From Xenorhabdus anantnagensis (GTDB taxonomy: Bacteria > Pseudomonadota > Gammaproteobacteria > Enterobacterales > Enterobacteriaceae), in contig NZ_JAQRFN010000006.1 in assembly GCF_028598555.1 (NCBI RefSeq), positions 120,543 to 184,542 of the forward strand: a stretch of 64,000 nt of DNA. The letters run 5' to 3'. The notes beneath the pieces are model-generated. The model was not told the DNA's origin. It was given only the letters and a program-made list of their open reading frames with translations, and did no database searches. The position numbers were made by a program, and so were the translations under genes. This document shows positions 28,897-38,787 of this stretch, one piece after another. Every line of letters starts with the position of its first letter. Within the stretch, counting starts at the first letter, position 1.

Positions 28897-29568
28897 AGTT
28901 AATTGCGTCAACCGCTCCAGTCGATACCCCAACCCACGCAATGTTTTGATCCCGATATCACTATTAAGTAATTTTTTCCGCAATCGATGAACATACAGTT
29001 CTATGCTTTGTGGATTCGCTTCATCCGATAGAGAAAATACCTGCTCAAACAGTTGTTGCTTAGAGACCTGACGCCCTCGACGATGAAATAATGCTGTTAA
29101 AACAGATAATTCTCTGGGTGTCAGAACCAACGGTACATTATTCAATACGAAATACCCTTCACCTTCATAAGTCAATGATCCGAATGTCTGTGTTTCCTGC
29201 GGCATAGCTGTACCGCGACGCAATAATGCGCGAATACGAGCTTCCAACTCCTGAAAATCAAAAGGCTTGGTCAGGTAATCATCAGCACCAGAATTCAGCC
29301 CCTTCACACGATCCGCAACGTCTGTTTTGGCGGTCAATAATAATACAGGTAAATTTTGATCACGTTTACGCAAGCGGGATAACAGAGACAACCCATCCAA
29401 TCTGGGTAAAGCAACGTCCAGAATCAATAAAGTATAATTTTCAGTCTGCAAAAGCTGATCTGCCACAATACCATCTTCAGCCAGATCAACCACAAACCCA
29501 GAATTATTCAATGCCTTCTGTAACCAATGTGATAACTCTGGATGATCTTCAACCAATAAGAGACGCAT
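28891..29568 (-). CDS. tctD: Response regulator, TctD type (OmpR family)
   Basis: A 225-residue regulator. The receiver domain has the acidic pair near the N-terminus (VEDHPE), phosphoacceptor Asp in LLILDVALPRLDGLSLL, and Lys in YLTKPFDFQELEARI; the C-terminal winged helix ends with LYVHRLRKKLLNSDIGIKTLRGLGYRLE. It is transcribed before tctE and divergently from tctCBA, which it likely activates. Its stop lies in the tandem array. Confidence 0.93.
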   Translation of the reverse strand: MRLLLVEDHPELSHWLQKALNNSGFVVDLAEDGIVADQLLQTENYTLLILDVALPRLDGLSLLSRLRKRDQNLPVLLLTAKTDVADRVKGLNSGADDYLTKPFDFQELEARIRALLRRGTAMPQETQTFGSLTYEGEGYFVLNNVPLVLTPRELSVLTALFHRRGRQVSKQQLFEQVFSLSDEANPQSIELYVHRLRKKLLNSDIGIKTLRGLGYRLERLTQLTI

Positions 29569-29881
29569 GAATAATACCTATTGTTGAATTAATGTTGTTG
29601 AAATAAACCAAAGGAATAAAGCGGAGATATTGCACAATTGCAATGTTAAGATTCAGCAATTGTTTACGGGTTAACAAAAAACACATTTGCAAACAATTTA
29701 TTAACACAATCATGTGAAGCTCTGCGCAAATTAAGCGATTAAAGTCACATCCAGATAATTTTTATTGTTAATGAAAGGTAATTGAAAGGTTTCGCTTCTA
29801 TAAAGGTTTCACTTCTATAAATAGACATGCGCCGGAAATTTGTCATTCATATCCTTTACTGGCGCTATGTGAGGAATCAAC
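29569..29881. promoter_or_regulatory. Divergent tctD/tctC control region
   Basis: A 313-base AT-rich spacer between divergent tctD and tctC. It must hold both promoters and probably the TctD binding sites; I could not define a convincing operator. A 17-bp direct duplication (AAAGGTTTC(G/A)CTTCTAT) lies at 29785-29818, near the expected tctC leader. Confidence 0.6.
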
Positions 29882-30856
29882 TTGAAAACTTTCAAAACAT
29901 TATTAACTGCTGCAAGCTTGCTTATTTGTACCTGCGCTTTTGCAACTTCTGCCCCTAATAGAACTGAATGTATTGCTCCTGCCAAACCTGGTGGTGGTTT
30001 CGATTTAACCTGTAAACTCGTCCAGATTTCACTATTGGAAACCAAAACCATAGATTCTCCCATGCGGGTGACATTTATGCCCGGAGGTGTCGGTGCAGTT
30101 GCTTACAATGCCATCATTGCCCAACGACCTGCTGACCGCGGTACTATCGTCGCCTTTTCCGGAGGTTCTTTATTGAATCTTGCACAAGGAAAATTTGGTC
30201 GCTACAACGTAAATGATGTGCGCTGGCTGGCTAGTGCCGGTACGGACTACGGCATGATTGCTGTGCGCCATGATTCTCCTTACAAAACCCTGACAGATTT
30301 GATGGATGCTTTTAAAAAAGCTCCCGATAGCATTGTGTTTGGTGCAGGTGCTTCCATCGGCAGTCAAGACTGGATGAAAACAGCATTACTGGCAAAAGAG
30401 GTTGGTATTGATCCCCGCAAAATGCGCTATGTCGCGTTCGAAGGTGGTGGAGAACCTATCACTGCTCTATTGGGTAATCATATTCAAGTCGTATCCGGTG
30501 ATCTGAGTGAAACGTTGCCTTATATCAATGGCGATAAAATCCGCATACTCGCGGTTTATGCAGATAAACGCCTAGACGGTGATCTGGCGAATATTCCAAC
30601 AGCAAAAGAACAGGGCTATAACCTCGTCTGGCCAGTCATTCGTGGTTTTTATATGGGGCCAAAAGTTTCTGATGAACAATATCAATGGTGGGTGGATACC
30701 TTTAAAAAACTCCAACAATCTGATGAATTCAAAAAACAACGTGAACTACGCGGATTATTTGAATTCAACATGACTGGCAAAGAGTTGGATGACTATGTGA
30801 AAAAACAAGTTATTCAATACCATGAGATAGCCAAATCCTTTGGTTTAGCAAAATAA
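29882..30856 (+). CDS. tctC: Tricarboxylate-binding periplasmic protein TctC
   Basis: A 324-residue solute-binding protein of the tripartite tricarboxylate transporter (TTT/Bug) family. A signal peptide (MKTFKTLLTAASLLICTCAFA) precedes the mature domain with ECIAPAKPGGGFDLTCKL and PGGVGAVAYNAI, the citrate-binding loops of the family. TTG is used as start, with GAGGAA upstream. First gene of tctCBA. Confidence 0.93.
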   Translation: MKTFKTLLTAASLLICTCAFATSAPNRTECIAPAKPGGGFDLTCKLVQISLLETKTIDSPMRVTFMPGGVGAVAYNAIIAQRPADRGTIVAFSGGSLLNLAQGKFGRYNVNDVRWLASAGTDYGMIAVRHDSPYKTLTDLMDAFKKAPDSIVFGAGASIGSQDWMKTALLAKEVGIDPRKMRYVAFEGGGEPITALLGNHIQVVSGDLSETLPYINGDKIRILAVYADKRLDGDLANIPTAKEQGYNLVWPVIRGFYMGPKVSDEQYQWWVDTFKKLQQSDEFKKQRELRGLFEFNMTGKELDDYVKKQVIQYHEIAKSFGLAK

Positions 30857-30869
30857 CAGGGGTGGCGTC

Positions 30870-31301
30870 ATGAGCGATCGTATCTTTGCTACTGTATGGC
30901 TAGTGCTATGTGGGATAGGGCTGGTCATTGGATGGGGAATCCATAGCGAATATAGCTATGAACCTCTGGGCCCCCGCCCATTTCCAATCGCTATTATTTC
31001 ATTAATGGTACTCTGTGCTTCACTGTTGCTATTGAAAAAACCTGATACCGTCCATTGGCCGACACCACAAGTATTACGTCGCTTAGTTTTGTTGATTGCT
31101 TCGCTAGCCATTTATGCATGGTCATTTGAGTGGCTGGGGTTCCCATTAGCAACCACATTATTGACTACCTGTGTAGCATTACTTTTTAACGCCACACTCC
31201 TTGCAGCGATTATTTCTGGTGTATTTCTCAGCAGTTCACTCTTTTTTGCTTTTGATCGTCTGTTAGATGTCACCCTGCCAATTGGCAGTTGGCTCAGTTA
31301 A
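30870..31301 (+). CDS. tctB: Tricarboxylate transporter small membrane subunit TctB
   Basis: A 143-residue protein with four hydrophobic helices, starting MSDRIFATVWLVLCGIGLVI and containing the family segment EPLGPRPFPIAI. TctB pairs with TctA to form the membrane part of the TTT transporter. It follows tctC by 13 bases with GGGGTGG upstream and precedes tctA by 10 bases. Confidence 0.9.
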   Translation: MSDRIFATVWLVLCGIGLVIGWGIHSEYSYEPLGPRPFPIAIISLMVLCASLLLLKKPDTVHWPTPQVLRRLVLLIASLAIYAWSFEWLGFPLATTLLTTCVALLFNATLLAAIISGVFLSSSLFFAFDRLLDVTLPIGSWLS

Positions 31302-31311
31302 GGAGATAACG

Positions 31312-32832
31312 ATGGATACTTGGGTATATCTGAGCCAAGGTTTTGAAGTCGCATTAGTGCCCAAAAACTTGCTCATTGCACTGATTGGTTGTTTTATTGG
31401 TACTGTTGTTGGACTATTGCCCGGACTTGGCCCCATAAATGGGGTAGCGATCTTACTACCACTGGCTTTTGCATTAAAATTGCCTGCCGAATCTGCCTTA
31501 ATTCTACTGGCAACCGTTTACATTGGTTGCGAATATGGCGGCCGTATATCTTCGATCTTACTGAATGTACCGGGAGATGCGGCAGCGATCATGACAACCC
31601 TGGATGGTTATCCAATGGCAAAACAGGGGCGGGCAGGTGTAGCTCTCTCTATTTCAGCCGTTAGTTCATTTTGTGGTTCACTTTTGGCCATCACCGGAAT
31701 TATTTTGTTTGCTCCCCTTCTTGCAGAATGGTCTTTGGCATTTGGACCCGCTGAGTATTTTGCATTGATGGTTTTTGCTATTGCTTGCCTCGGCAGCATG
31801 ATGAGCCAAAATCCCATAAAATCACTGTTCGCAGCCTTAATTGGTCTGGGCTTGGCTACTGTCGGTGTAGACTCCAATACCGGTGTTTATCGTTTCACCT
31901 TCAATAACGTGCACCTCTCCGATGGTATTCAATTTATCGTTGTCGTTATCGGGCTGTTTTCAGTCAGTGAAATATTGTTGATGCTGGAAAGTACTTCGGC
32001 AGGTCAAAAAGTAATTAAAAAAACAGGGCGCTTACTATTCAATAGAAAAGAAGCAGCAACTTGCGTGGGGCCAACCTTACGTTCTTCAGTCATTGGGTTT
32101 TTCGTGGGGATATTACCCGGTGCAGGAGCTACAATCGCCAGTGCAATCACATACATGACAGAAAAACGACTCAGTGGTAACAGTGATTCATTTGGCAAAG
32201 GTGATATCCGTGGTGTAGCTGCACCAGAAGCCGCTAATAACGCGTCAGCTTGTGGTTCATTCATTCCTATGCTGACTCTCGGTGTACCCGGCTCAGGTAC
32301 AACAGCTGTGATGATAGGGGCTTTGACGCTTTATAATATTACTCCCGGCCCTACTATGTTCACAGAACAACCTGATATCGTTTGGGGACTCGTTGCAGCT
32401 TTATTGATTGCCAATGTGTTATTGTTAATCATGAATATCCCGATGATTGGGCTATTTACCCGTATGTTGAGTATTCCAACGTGGTTTCTGGTTCCTTCAA
32501 TAGCCATCATTTCCGCAGTCGGAGTATATGCCGTCCACAGTACCACGTTTGATCTTATGTTAATGGTCGGGTTAGGTGTTTTCGGCTACATACTCCGAAA
32601 AATGAATTTCCCGATGTCGCCATTAATTTTAGGCTTCGTCTTAGGAGAAATGCTGGAACAAAACTTACGACGGGCATTATCAATCAGCAATGGAAATTTT
32701 GAGATCTTGTGGAGTAGTACGATTGCTCAAGTTTTGCTGGTTCTGGCGATAATGGTGATTGTTGTCCCGCCCGTTTTACGCATCATTAATAAACGCCGCA
32801 ACCAACAACGCAGTAAAGTCATAGCACCCTAA
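31312..32832 (+). CDS. tctA: Tricarboxylate transporter large membrane subunit TctA
   Basis: A 506-residue permease with about twelve membrane helices. Family signatures: GLLPGLGPINGVAILLPL, YIGCEYGGRISSILLNVPG and the mirrored FFVGILPGAGATIAS and NNASACGSFIPMLTLGVPG. It imports citrate or related tricarboxylates driven by cation gradient. ATG at 31312 is preceded by AAGGAG at ideal distance, so the longer frame from 31267, overlapping tctB, is rejected. Confidence 0.95.
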   Translation: MDTWVYLSQGFEVALVPKNLLIALIGCFIGTVVGLLPGLGPINGVAILLPLAFALKLPAESALILLATVYIGCEYGGRISSILLNVPGDAAAIMTTLDGYPMAKQGRAGVALSISAVSSFCGSLLAITGIILFAPLLAEWSLAFGPAEYFALMVFAIACLGSMMSQNPIKSLFAALIGLGLATVGVDSNTGVYRFTFNNVHLSDGIQFIVVVIGLFSVSEILLMLESTSAGQKVIKKTGRLLFNRKEAATCVGPTLRSSVIGFFVGILPGAGATIASAITYMTEKRLSGNSDSFGKGDIRGVAAPEAANNASACGSFIPMLTLGVPGSGTTAVMIGALTLYNITPGPTMFTEQPDIVWGLVAALLIANVLLLIMNIPMIGLFTRMLSIPTWFLVPSIAIISAVGVYAVHSTTFDLMLMVGLGVFGYILRKMNFPMSPLILGFVLGEMLEQNLRRALSISNGNFEILWSSTIAQVLLVLAIMVIVVPPVLRIINKRRNQQRSKVIAP

Positions 32833-32845
32833 TTAAATAAAGTAA

Positions 32846-32870
32846 CCAATCCACCTAATCAATGGATTGG
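32846..32870 (+). terminator. Hairpin after tctA
   Basis: CCAATCCA / TGGATTGG with a 9-base loop lies just downstream of tctA, in the convergent gap to fabB. The T tract is poor, so it may act as a weak or bidirectional terminator. Confidence 0.45.
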
Positions 32871-32927
32871 CTATCTATCATTCATTGCAGTTAATGAATT
32901 TTTCAGTTTTTTTTCAGTACGTAAAAA

Positions 32928-34142
32928 TTAGTTTGAATACTTGCGCATCACCAGGGATGCATTTGTACCGCCGAACCCGAAGCTATTGGACATTACTGTT
33001 TTTAGCTCGCGTTCGGTTGGTTCAGTAATAATATTCATGCCCTGTGCTTTTTCATCCAGGTTTTCAATATTGATGCTTGGTGCAATAATTCCATGCTCCA
33101 ACATCAATAAGCTGTAAATCGTTTCATGAGCACCAGCTGCACCCAATGAGTGCCCTGTCATCGCTTTAGTAGCGGAAATAGCAGGTGTATTGTCGCCAAA
33201 AACCTCTCTGATGGCTTCCAGCTCTTTCAAATCACCAATTGGCGTTGAAGTTCCGTGGGTATTAATGTAATCGACTCCACCTTCAACACCGTCTAATGCC
33301 ATCTTCATACAACGCACAGCGCCTTCTCCAGAAGGAGCGACCATATCCGCGCCATCTGAATTTGCTCCATAACCGATAATCTCAGCGTAAATATGTGCAC
33401 CACGGGCCAATGCGTGCTCTAATTCTTCAACAACAACAATACCGCCACCGCCAGCAATCACGAAACCGTCGCGGCTCTGATCATAAGTGCGGGAAGCTTG
33501 TTCTGGTGTTTCATTATATTTAGTAGAAAGTGCTCCCATTGCATCAAATTCACAAGCCATTTCCCAGCTTAATTCTTCACCGCCTCCAGCAAAAATAACA
33601 TCTTGCTTACCGAGTTGAATTAATTCAACGGCATGACCGATACAGTGTGCAGAAGTTGAGCAGGCAGAACTGATGGAGTAGTTGACTCCCTTGATTTTAA
33701 ATGGTGTAGCTAAACAAGCTGATACGCCAGAAGCCATTGCACGTGTGACCATATAAGGCCCAACCCCACGCAAACCACGGGCACGCATACCATCTGAACC
33801 AGCAACTTGGTTATAGGGAGAGCCGCCTCCTGAACCAACGACTAAGCCAGTACGAAAGTCAGAAACTTGTTCATCGGATAGGCCTGAATCTTTAATGGCC
33901 TCATCCATTGCCAGATAAGCATAAACAGATGCATCACTCATAAAACGTAGGGTTTTGCGGTCAATCAAACCAGAAGTATCCAGCTTTACATTGCCCCAAA
34001 CATGGCTGCGCATTCCTATTTCTTTAAATTCTTCTGAGAAAGTTATTCCGGAACGGCCCTCTTTTAGAGATTCCAGCACCTCTTTCTGGTTATTACCAAT
34101 ACTGGAGACAATACCCAGACCAGTGATTACTGCACGTTTCAT
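32928..34142 (-). CDS. fabB: 3-oxoacyl-ACP synthase I FabB
   Basis: A 404-residue condensing enzyme of fatty acid elongation, required for unsaturated fatty acid synthesis. The catalytic triad is readable as Cys in [14 protein letters not shown], His in [11 protein letters not shown] and His in [12 protein letters not shown]; the glycine-rich C-terminal [15 protein letters not shown] is present. Upstream DNA has paired FabR and FadR sites as in E. coli. Transcribed divergently from mnmC. Confidence 0.98.
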   Translation of the reverse strand: MKRAVITGLGIVSSIGNNQKEVLESLKEGRSGITFSEEFKEIGMRSHVWGNVKLDTSGLIDRKTLRFMSDASVYAYLAMDEAIKDSGLSDEQVSDFRTGLVVGSGGGSPYNQVAGSDGMRARGLRGVGPYMVTRAMASGVSACLATPFKIKGVNYSISSACSTSAHCIGHAVELIQLGKQDVIFAGGGEELSWEMACEFDAMGALSTKYNETPEQASRTYDQSRDGFVIAGGGGIVVVEELEHALARGAHIYAEIIGYGANSDGADMVAPSGEGAVRCMKMALDGVEGGVDYINTHGTSTPIGDLKELEAIREVFGDNTPAISATKAMTGHSLGAAGAHETIYSLLMLEHGIIAPSINIENLDEKAQGMNIITEPTERELKTVMSNSFGFGGTNASLVMRKYSN

Positions 34143-34192
34143 TACTTACCTCATCAATATGTTTACCTGCGGGATTTCTTCACTCGCACTTT

Positions 34193-34210
34193 AGCGTACA
34201 CTTGTACGCC
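34193..34210. promoter_or_regulatory. FabR operator upstream of fabB
   Basis: GCGTACA-CT-TGTACGC is a perfect 7-bp inverted repeat matching the FabR palindrome. On the minus strand it lies directly downstream of a FadR-like site, the order known for fabB in E. coli. Expected: repression by FabR bound to unsaturated acyl thioesters. Confidence 0.85.
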
Positions 34211-34229
34211 GAACAAGTCCGATCAGGTT
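34211..34229. promoter_or_regulatory. FadR activator site upstream of fabB
   Basis: The minus strand reads CTGATCGGACTTGTTC, very close to the FadR-binding sequence of E. coli fabB and directly next to the FabR palindrome. FadR is expected to activate fabB here. Confidence 0.75.
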
Positions 34230-34346
34230 AAAAACTCATGGAAAAATTGATCCAGATTCAACTCTGAAGCTTTACCATGGGTGGTGCAAACAAATGAAGA
34301 CCATTAAAATCCCCATATTATTGTTATCAACAGTACAGGCATTATT

Positions 34347-36395
34347 GTGAAAAACCGTACTATCAACAGCGCAACCCTAAGCTGGAATGAGCAGGGCACC
34401 CCCATTTCAGAGCAGTTTGATGATGTTTATTTTTCAAATCAAGATGGCTTAGAAGAAACTTTATATGTATTTTTGAAAGGTAACCATTTTCCTCAACGCT
34501 TTAATACACACTCCCGTCCAGAGTGTGTTATTGCAGAAACAGGGTTCGGTACTGGATTGAATTTTCTGACACTTTGGCGAACTTTCTCTCATTTTAGACA
34601 ACAACATCCTGAAGCTGTATTAAAACGACTTCATTATGTCAGTTTTGAAAAATATCCATTAAAACCAGATGACCTGAAAACAGCACATCAACGCTGGCCT
34701 GAACTTAATGAGTTTTCTGTACAATTATGTCAACAATGGCCCTTACCATTAGCAGGTTGTCATAGATTGATTCTGGATAATAGTGCGGTCACTCTGGATC
34801 TTTGGTTTGGGGATGTAAATGATCTATTACCAAAGGTAAATTCAAACCTGATAGGGAAAATTGATGCTTGGTTTTTAGATGGTTTTGCACCCTCCAAAAA
34901 TCCACAAATGTGGAGTGAACAGTTGTTCGCTGCAATGGCAAAATTTTGCCGCCCTGAAGGTACATTTGCAACATTCACATCTGCTGGTATCGTCCGTCGA
35001 GGATTACAAGAAGCAGGCTTTAATGTCACTAAACTTAAAGGATTTGGGCGTAAAAGGGAGATGTTGACCGGTACCTTATCTCCATTAAATGGCCCAACTC
35101 CCTTATCCAACGCACCATGGTTTTCTCGCAAAGCTGCCCTCCATGTCGATGATATTGCAATCATCGGTGGCGGCATTGCCAGCGCACTGACCGCACTTGC
35201 TCTATTACGCCGTGGCGCCAAAGTCACGCTATATTGTCAGGATGATCAGCCTGCTCAGAATGCATCAGGTAATCAACAAGGTGCTATTTATCCCTTATTG
35301 AATGGTAATGACGATCCATTAGAACGCTTCTTTACATCAGCATTTACTTTTGCCCGTCGTCAATATGATCAATTAATTGACGAAAATGTATTGTTTGATC
35401 ATCAATGGTGTGGCGTCAGTCAATTAGCTTATGATGAAAAAAGTGCGAACAAAATTAGCAAAATGCTACGAACAGCATGGCCAAAAGAAATCGCGCTTGG
35501 TATGAACCGCAACCAATTAAGCCACATAAGTGGATTAGATGTGAATTATGAAGGTATTTACTACCCACAAGGAGGATGGTTATACCCGGCACAACTCACC
35601 CAAGCGATAATTAAACTTGCTGAACAGCGTGGAATGCAGATTTATTTTAATCATAAAGTAACACAGCTCATTCAAAGTGAAAGCGGCTGGCAGTTACAAA
35701 TTGAACATAAAGAAAGCCTGCAATGCAAAAATCACAATGTTGCCATTATTGCTAATGGTCACTGTCTGCCACAATTTGAACAGACTAAAAAACTTCCTGT
35801 AACTGCTGTTCGTGGGCAAGTTAGCCATATCCCAACTACAGGTAGCCTACGCCAATTAAAAAGTGTGCTGTGTTACGATGGTTATATGACACCCGTTAAT
35901 CCTAATAATCAATATCACTGTATTGGTGCCAGTTATCAGCGCAAGCTATTGGATACACAATACTCCTCTGTCGAACAACAAGAAAACCGTGAACGCTTAT
36001 TAAAATGTTTTCCTGATGTTGACTGGCCCCAGCAAGTTGATATTTCAGAAGAAAAATCCCGCCAGGGTATACGGTGTGTCATTCGGGATCATATGCCGAT
36101 GGTTGGGAACGTTCCTGTTTTAAGTGAACTTATGGATAAATATGCAAATTTATCTCGGCAAGTCAATGCTAATAAGGCCATCGAAGAGTCTCCTTGTTAC
36201 CCAAACTTATTTGTTCTTGGTGCGTTAGGTTCGCGTGGATTATGTTCTGCTCCTTTAAGTGCAGAATTATTGGCTAGCCAGATTTTTGGAGAAGCCCTGC
36301 CACTTGATGATGAGACATTAGCAGCATTACACCCAAACCGCTTTTGGGTTAGAAAACTATTACGCGGCAAAGCCGTTAAAACAGAAAAACCTTAA
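34347..36395 (+). CDS. mnmC: Bifunctional tRNA wobble-U modification enzyme MnmC
   Basis: A 682-residue fusion. The N-terminal ~250 residues are a SAM methyltransferase ([31 protein letters not shown]), the C-terminal part an FAD oxidoreductase ([40 protein letters not shown]). It converts cmnm5s2U34 to nm5s2U34 and then to mnm5s2U34 in tRNAs. GTG is the likely start; no strong Shine-Dalgarno is seen. Divergent from fabB as in E. coli. Confidence 0.97.
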   Translation: MKNRTINSATLSWNEQGTPISEQFDDVYFSNQDGLEETLYVFLKGNHFPQRFNTHSRPECVIAETGFGTGLNFLTLWRTFSHFRQQHPEAVLKRLHYVSFEKYPLKPDDLKTAHQRWPELNEFSVQLCQQWPLPLAGCHRLILDNSAVTLDLWFGDVNDLLPKVNSNLIGKIDAWFLDGFAPSKNPQMWSEQLFAAMAKFCRPEGTFATFTSAGIVRRGLQEAGFNVTKLKGFGRKREMLTGTLSPLNGPTPLSNAPWFSRKAALHVDDIAIIGGGIASALTALALLRRGAKVTLYCQDDQPAQNASGNQQGAIYPLLNGNDDPLERFFTSAFTFARRQYDQLIDENVLFDHQWCGVSQLAYDEKSANKISKMLRTAWPKEIALGMNRNQLSHISGLDVNYEGIYYPQGGWLYPAQLTQAIIKLAEQRGMQIYFNHKVTQLIQSESGWQLQIEHKESLQCKNHNVAIIANGHCLPQFEQTKKLPVTAVRGQVSHIPTTGSLRQLKSVLCYDGYMTPVNPNNQYHCIGASYQRKLLDTQYSSVEQQENRERLLKCFPDVDWPQQVDISEEKSRQGIRCVIRDHMPMVGNVPVLSELMDKYANLSRQVNANKAIEESPCYPNLFVLGALGSRGLCSAPLSAELLASQIFGEALPLDDETLAALHPNRFWVRKLLRGKAVKTEKP

Positions 36396-36407
36396 AGAAG
36401 TTGATCT

Positions 36408-36454
36408 TTTTACACCAGGTATGCAGGTATAGAAAAAGTCATATCTGGTGTAAA
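36408..36454. other. Inverted repeat downstream of mnmC
   Basis: TTTACACCAGGT and its near complement TCTGGTGTAAAT lie 22 bases apart in the convergent gap between mnmC and the GNAT gene. This could form a terminator-like hairpin; no clear T tract follows. Confidence 0.4.
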
Positions 36455-36504
36455 TTCCAAACTCTTCATTCTCAAAAACTGGAACCATGCTCAGGCTCAT
36501 TATC

Positions 36505-37038
36505 TTATTCAGGCATAGTGGATACAGTAAGCAACCGTTTCATTGCACAACGTTGTTCTTCAGCAAATCCATAATCAATTTCACTTTGTAATATTTGGCG
36601 CAATGACGCTGTTATCTGCTGAGAATCTAAGATCTCAAATCCCAATCTGTGATAAAAGGGAGCATTCCAGTTAACATAACGAAAAGTGGTCAATGTAACA
36701 GCGTTAAAATGGCACTGTTCTGCAACCACAATTACCTTATTAATCAATGCCTTTCCGATGCCATTTCTCTGCCAATCTTCATGCACAGAAAGCTCCATAA
36801 TATGTAGCCCACCATCCAACGGCTTAGCCAAGATAAAACCAATAGGCTGAGACATCTCATTAAGAGCAACCCAGCTATTGTTCTGCGCAATATACTCTAA
36901 ATGCTGCTGCTCCGTTTGCATATGACCATCGGCCACCCAAGCCAATTCAGGTATAAATCTAAATAATTTCGCAGCCGAATGTTCTATTTCGGGTAATTGG
37001 GTTACATCCGATTTTTGTGTTAAACGAATAGAAAACAT
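36505..37038 (-). CDS. GNAT family N-acetyltransferase
   Basis: A 177-residue protein with the acetyl-CoA binding motif VHEDWQRNGIGKALINKVI (Q/R-x-x-G-x-G/A) and the following PFYHRLGFEILD, typical of GNAT enzymes. Substrate unknown. It stands alone between mnmC and the decayed coiled-coil gene, a place without a counterpart in the E. coli order, so it is likely accessory. Confidence 0.85.
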   Translation of the reverse strand: MFSIRLTQKSDVTQLPEIEHSAAKLFRFIPELAWVADGHMQTEQQHLEYIAQNNSWVALNEMSQPIGFILAKPLDGGLHIMELSVHEDWQRNGIGKALINKVIVVAEQCHFNAVTLTTFRYVNWNAPFYHRLGFEILDSQQITASLRQILQSEIDYGFAEEQRCAMKRLLTVSTMPE

Positions 37039-37130
37039 AGATTACCTTAAGCACCTTGCAATTTTATTCAATTAATTAATAGAAAAAATATATCCTAAAA
37101 ACACACCTACAGAGGTTATATTTTTCTACA

Positions 37131-37535
37131 TTAGTGCGTATTCAATAACATAAACCTCATTGCAGCAATAATTATACCAGAAAGACCAAACATTATTGTT
37201 ATCATCCATTTTGTCTGGGAAAATATCTTATCAGACATACTTTCATGTATAGATGATACTCTCTGATGTATAGATAAAATGTCTTTCTTTATTGAAGCAA
37301 TATCTTTCTTCATTGAAGATATATCCTCGTGTACAGATGACATTTCATTATTCAATGATGAAATGTCCTTGCGCATAGATACCATTTCACTACTCAGTAA
37401 CGACACATCACTGCGAACGGAACCATTTTCTTTATTAATCAATGGATTAACCCCATAAGCACCTGCCTTTACCGCATAATTTGACTTTATAACGGCAATA
37501 TCCGTTTTTACCTGTGCAACATCTTATTTAGATAT
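37131..37535 (-). pseudogene. Coiled-coil, tail-anchored protein with decayed 5' end
   Basis: The open part (from 37442, 103 residues) has heptad-like repeats ([35 protein letters not shown]) and a C-terminal membrane helix ([20 protein letters not shown]), resembling XhlA-like or DUF1640-like proteins. The same frame continues upstream with coiled-coil-like [17 protein letters not shown], but reaches TAA at 37526 and an ATA at 37535 where a start would be expected, 8 bases after a GAGG. This fits loss of the ATG and a nonsense change at codon 4. A shortened product starting at TTG 37442 or at an internal ATG cannot be excluded. Confidence 0.55.
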
Positions 37536-37868
37536 TTAAGTTACCTCAGAATGTAAAAAATATGCACTCCTACCATATTATTTCACCAACTTTATCATAC
37601 CTACATTTTTTAATCATCAGACGTTCTATTAACAACACAATTATTTTTAAATAAAATTAACGTCAATAAAAACCATGTTAATAAAAAGAATACTATTAAT
37701 TGAATTATTAACTGTAAGATAAATTTAAAACCCATATCACTTTACTTTATATTTATGATAAAAAAATAAATAAATATGAAAATGTCACTATTTATTCTCA
37801 TTATTGAGAGTCAATACGAATTTTTTTGTAATCATAGGTAACTGATTACTCTGTTCAACCAAAAAGTA
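37536..37868. other. AT-rich non-coding spacer
   Basis: About 330 bases of very AT-rich DNA between the decayed gene and the yfcL terminator. I see no gene or RNA in it. Confidence 0.5.
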
Positions 37869-37890
37869 AAGGGCTATATAAATAGCCCTA
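37868..37890 (-). terminator. Terminator after yfcL
   Basis: GGGCTA / TAGCCC with a TATAAA loop; on the minus strand it is followed by TTTACTTTTT. It ends the aroC-yfcA-epmC-yfcL transcription direction. Confidence 0.8.
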
Positions 37891-37916
37891 AATAGAAATA
37901 ATTGCGTATCAATGAA

Positions 37917-38192
37917 TTAATTTTTTGCACTATCCAGCAATTTTTGCCAAGTTGACAAAACTAAAGCCTGATCTGGTGGAGTCAATTCTCCCGCTTTAAT
38001 TGCTTTGTGAACACTTTCTTCAACACGCTGATGGAGCTGCTCAACCGTATTTGCCCCTTCTTGCTCTAATTCAGCAACAGCTAATGTCAGATGCCCGCGG
38101 AGGTATCCACCAGCAAATAATTCGTCATCACTGGCATGTTCAACCATATTATCAATTTGCGCCAGAATGCGTGTTTCAAACTCTGCGAGCAT
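37917..38192 (-). CDS. yfcL: YfcL family protein
   Basis: A 91-residue soluble protein ([36 protein letters not shown]) of the length and motif pattern of E. coli YfcL (92 residues). Function unknown. It follows epmC by about 20 bases, as in E. coli. Confidence 0.9.
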   Translation of the reverse strand: MLAEFETRILAQIDNMVEHASDDELFAGGYLRGHLTLAVAELEQEGANTVEQLHQRVEESVHKAIKAGELTPPDQALVLSTWQKLLDSAKN

Positions 38193-38214
38193 TATTTTTT
38201 CCTCAAAATCAATT

Positions 38215-38766
38215 TCAATTAGCCAAGAGATTTTCCGGATAAGGAAAATGCTCTGCTTTTAGTGGAGGCGTATTGTAAAACGATTGCAGACCTTGAATAA
38301 AGCGTGCAGCTCGTGTGGGAACCCCATTTTCAAGGTATTGCATGATTTGCCCATGCACTTTCCGCTGAAAAGCAAGGCGATCCGGCTCAAAATCGCCTTC
38401 AAGGTTGTCACAACTGATATTAAAGGAAAATCCCGCCGCTACACAGAATAACCATTCCAGCGACTGCGGTTTGATCTCCACTTTTTCGAATTCACTCTGA
38501 GTTTGAGCATCTCGCCCATCAGGGCAATACCAGTAACCGAAATCAACCAGTTTGCGGCGCTCTTCTCCCGCAATGCACCAATGAGAAATTTCATGCAATC
38601 CACTGGCATAAAAGCCATGAGCAAACACTATTCGGTTATAGTTCACTTCATCATTTGCAGGTAGATAAATCGGCTCATCATCACCTTTTATCAAACGGGT
38701 GTTATAGTCATTACTAAAGCAATTATCAAAAATTTCAATCAGTTGTTGATAATGATGTGCAGTCAT
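38215..38766 (-). CDS. epmC: Elongation factor P hydroxylase EpmC
   Basis: A 183-residue enzyme that hydroxylates the beta-lysyl-modified lysine of EF-P. The metal-site signature [21 protein letters not shown] (HEISHW with a later YWYCPDGRD) is clear, and the length matches E. coli YfcM. Lies between yfcA and yfcL. Confidence 0.94.
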   Translation of the reverse strand: MTAHHYQQLIEIFDNCFSNDYNTRLIKGDDEPIYLPANDEVNYNRIVFAHGFYASGLHEISHWCIAGEERRKLVDFGYWYCPDGRDAQTQSEFEKVEIKPQSLEWLFCVAAGFSFNISCDNLEGDFEPDRLAFQRKVHGQIMQYLENGVPTRAARFIQGLQSFYNTPPLKAEHFPYPENLLAN

Positions 38767-38787
38767 GTATTAATGCAGGATCCTAAA

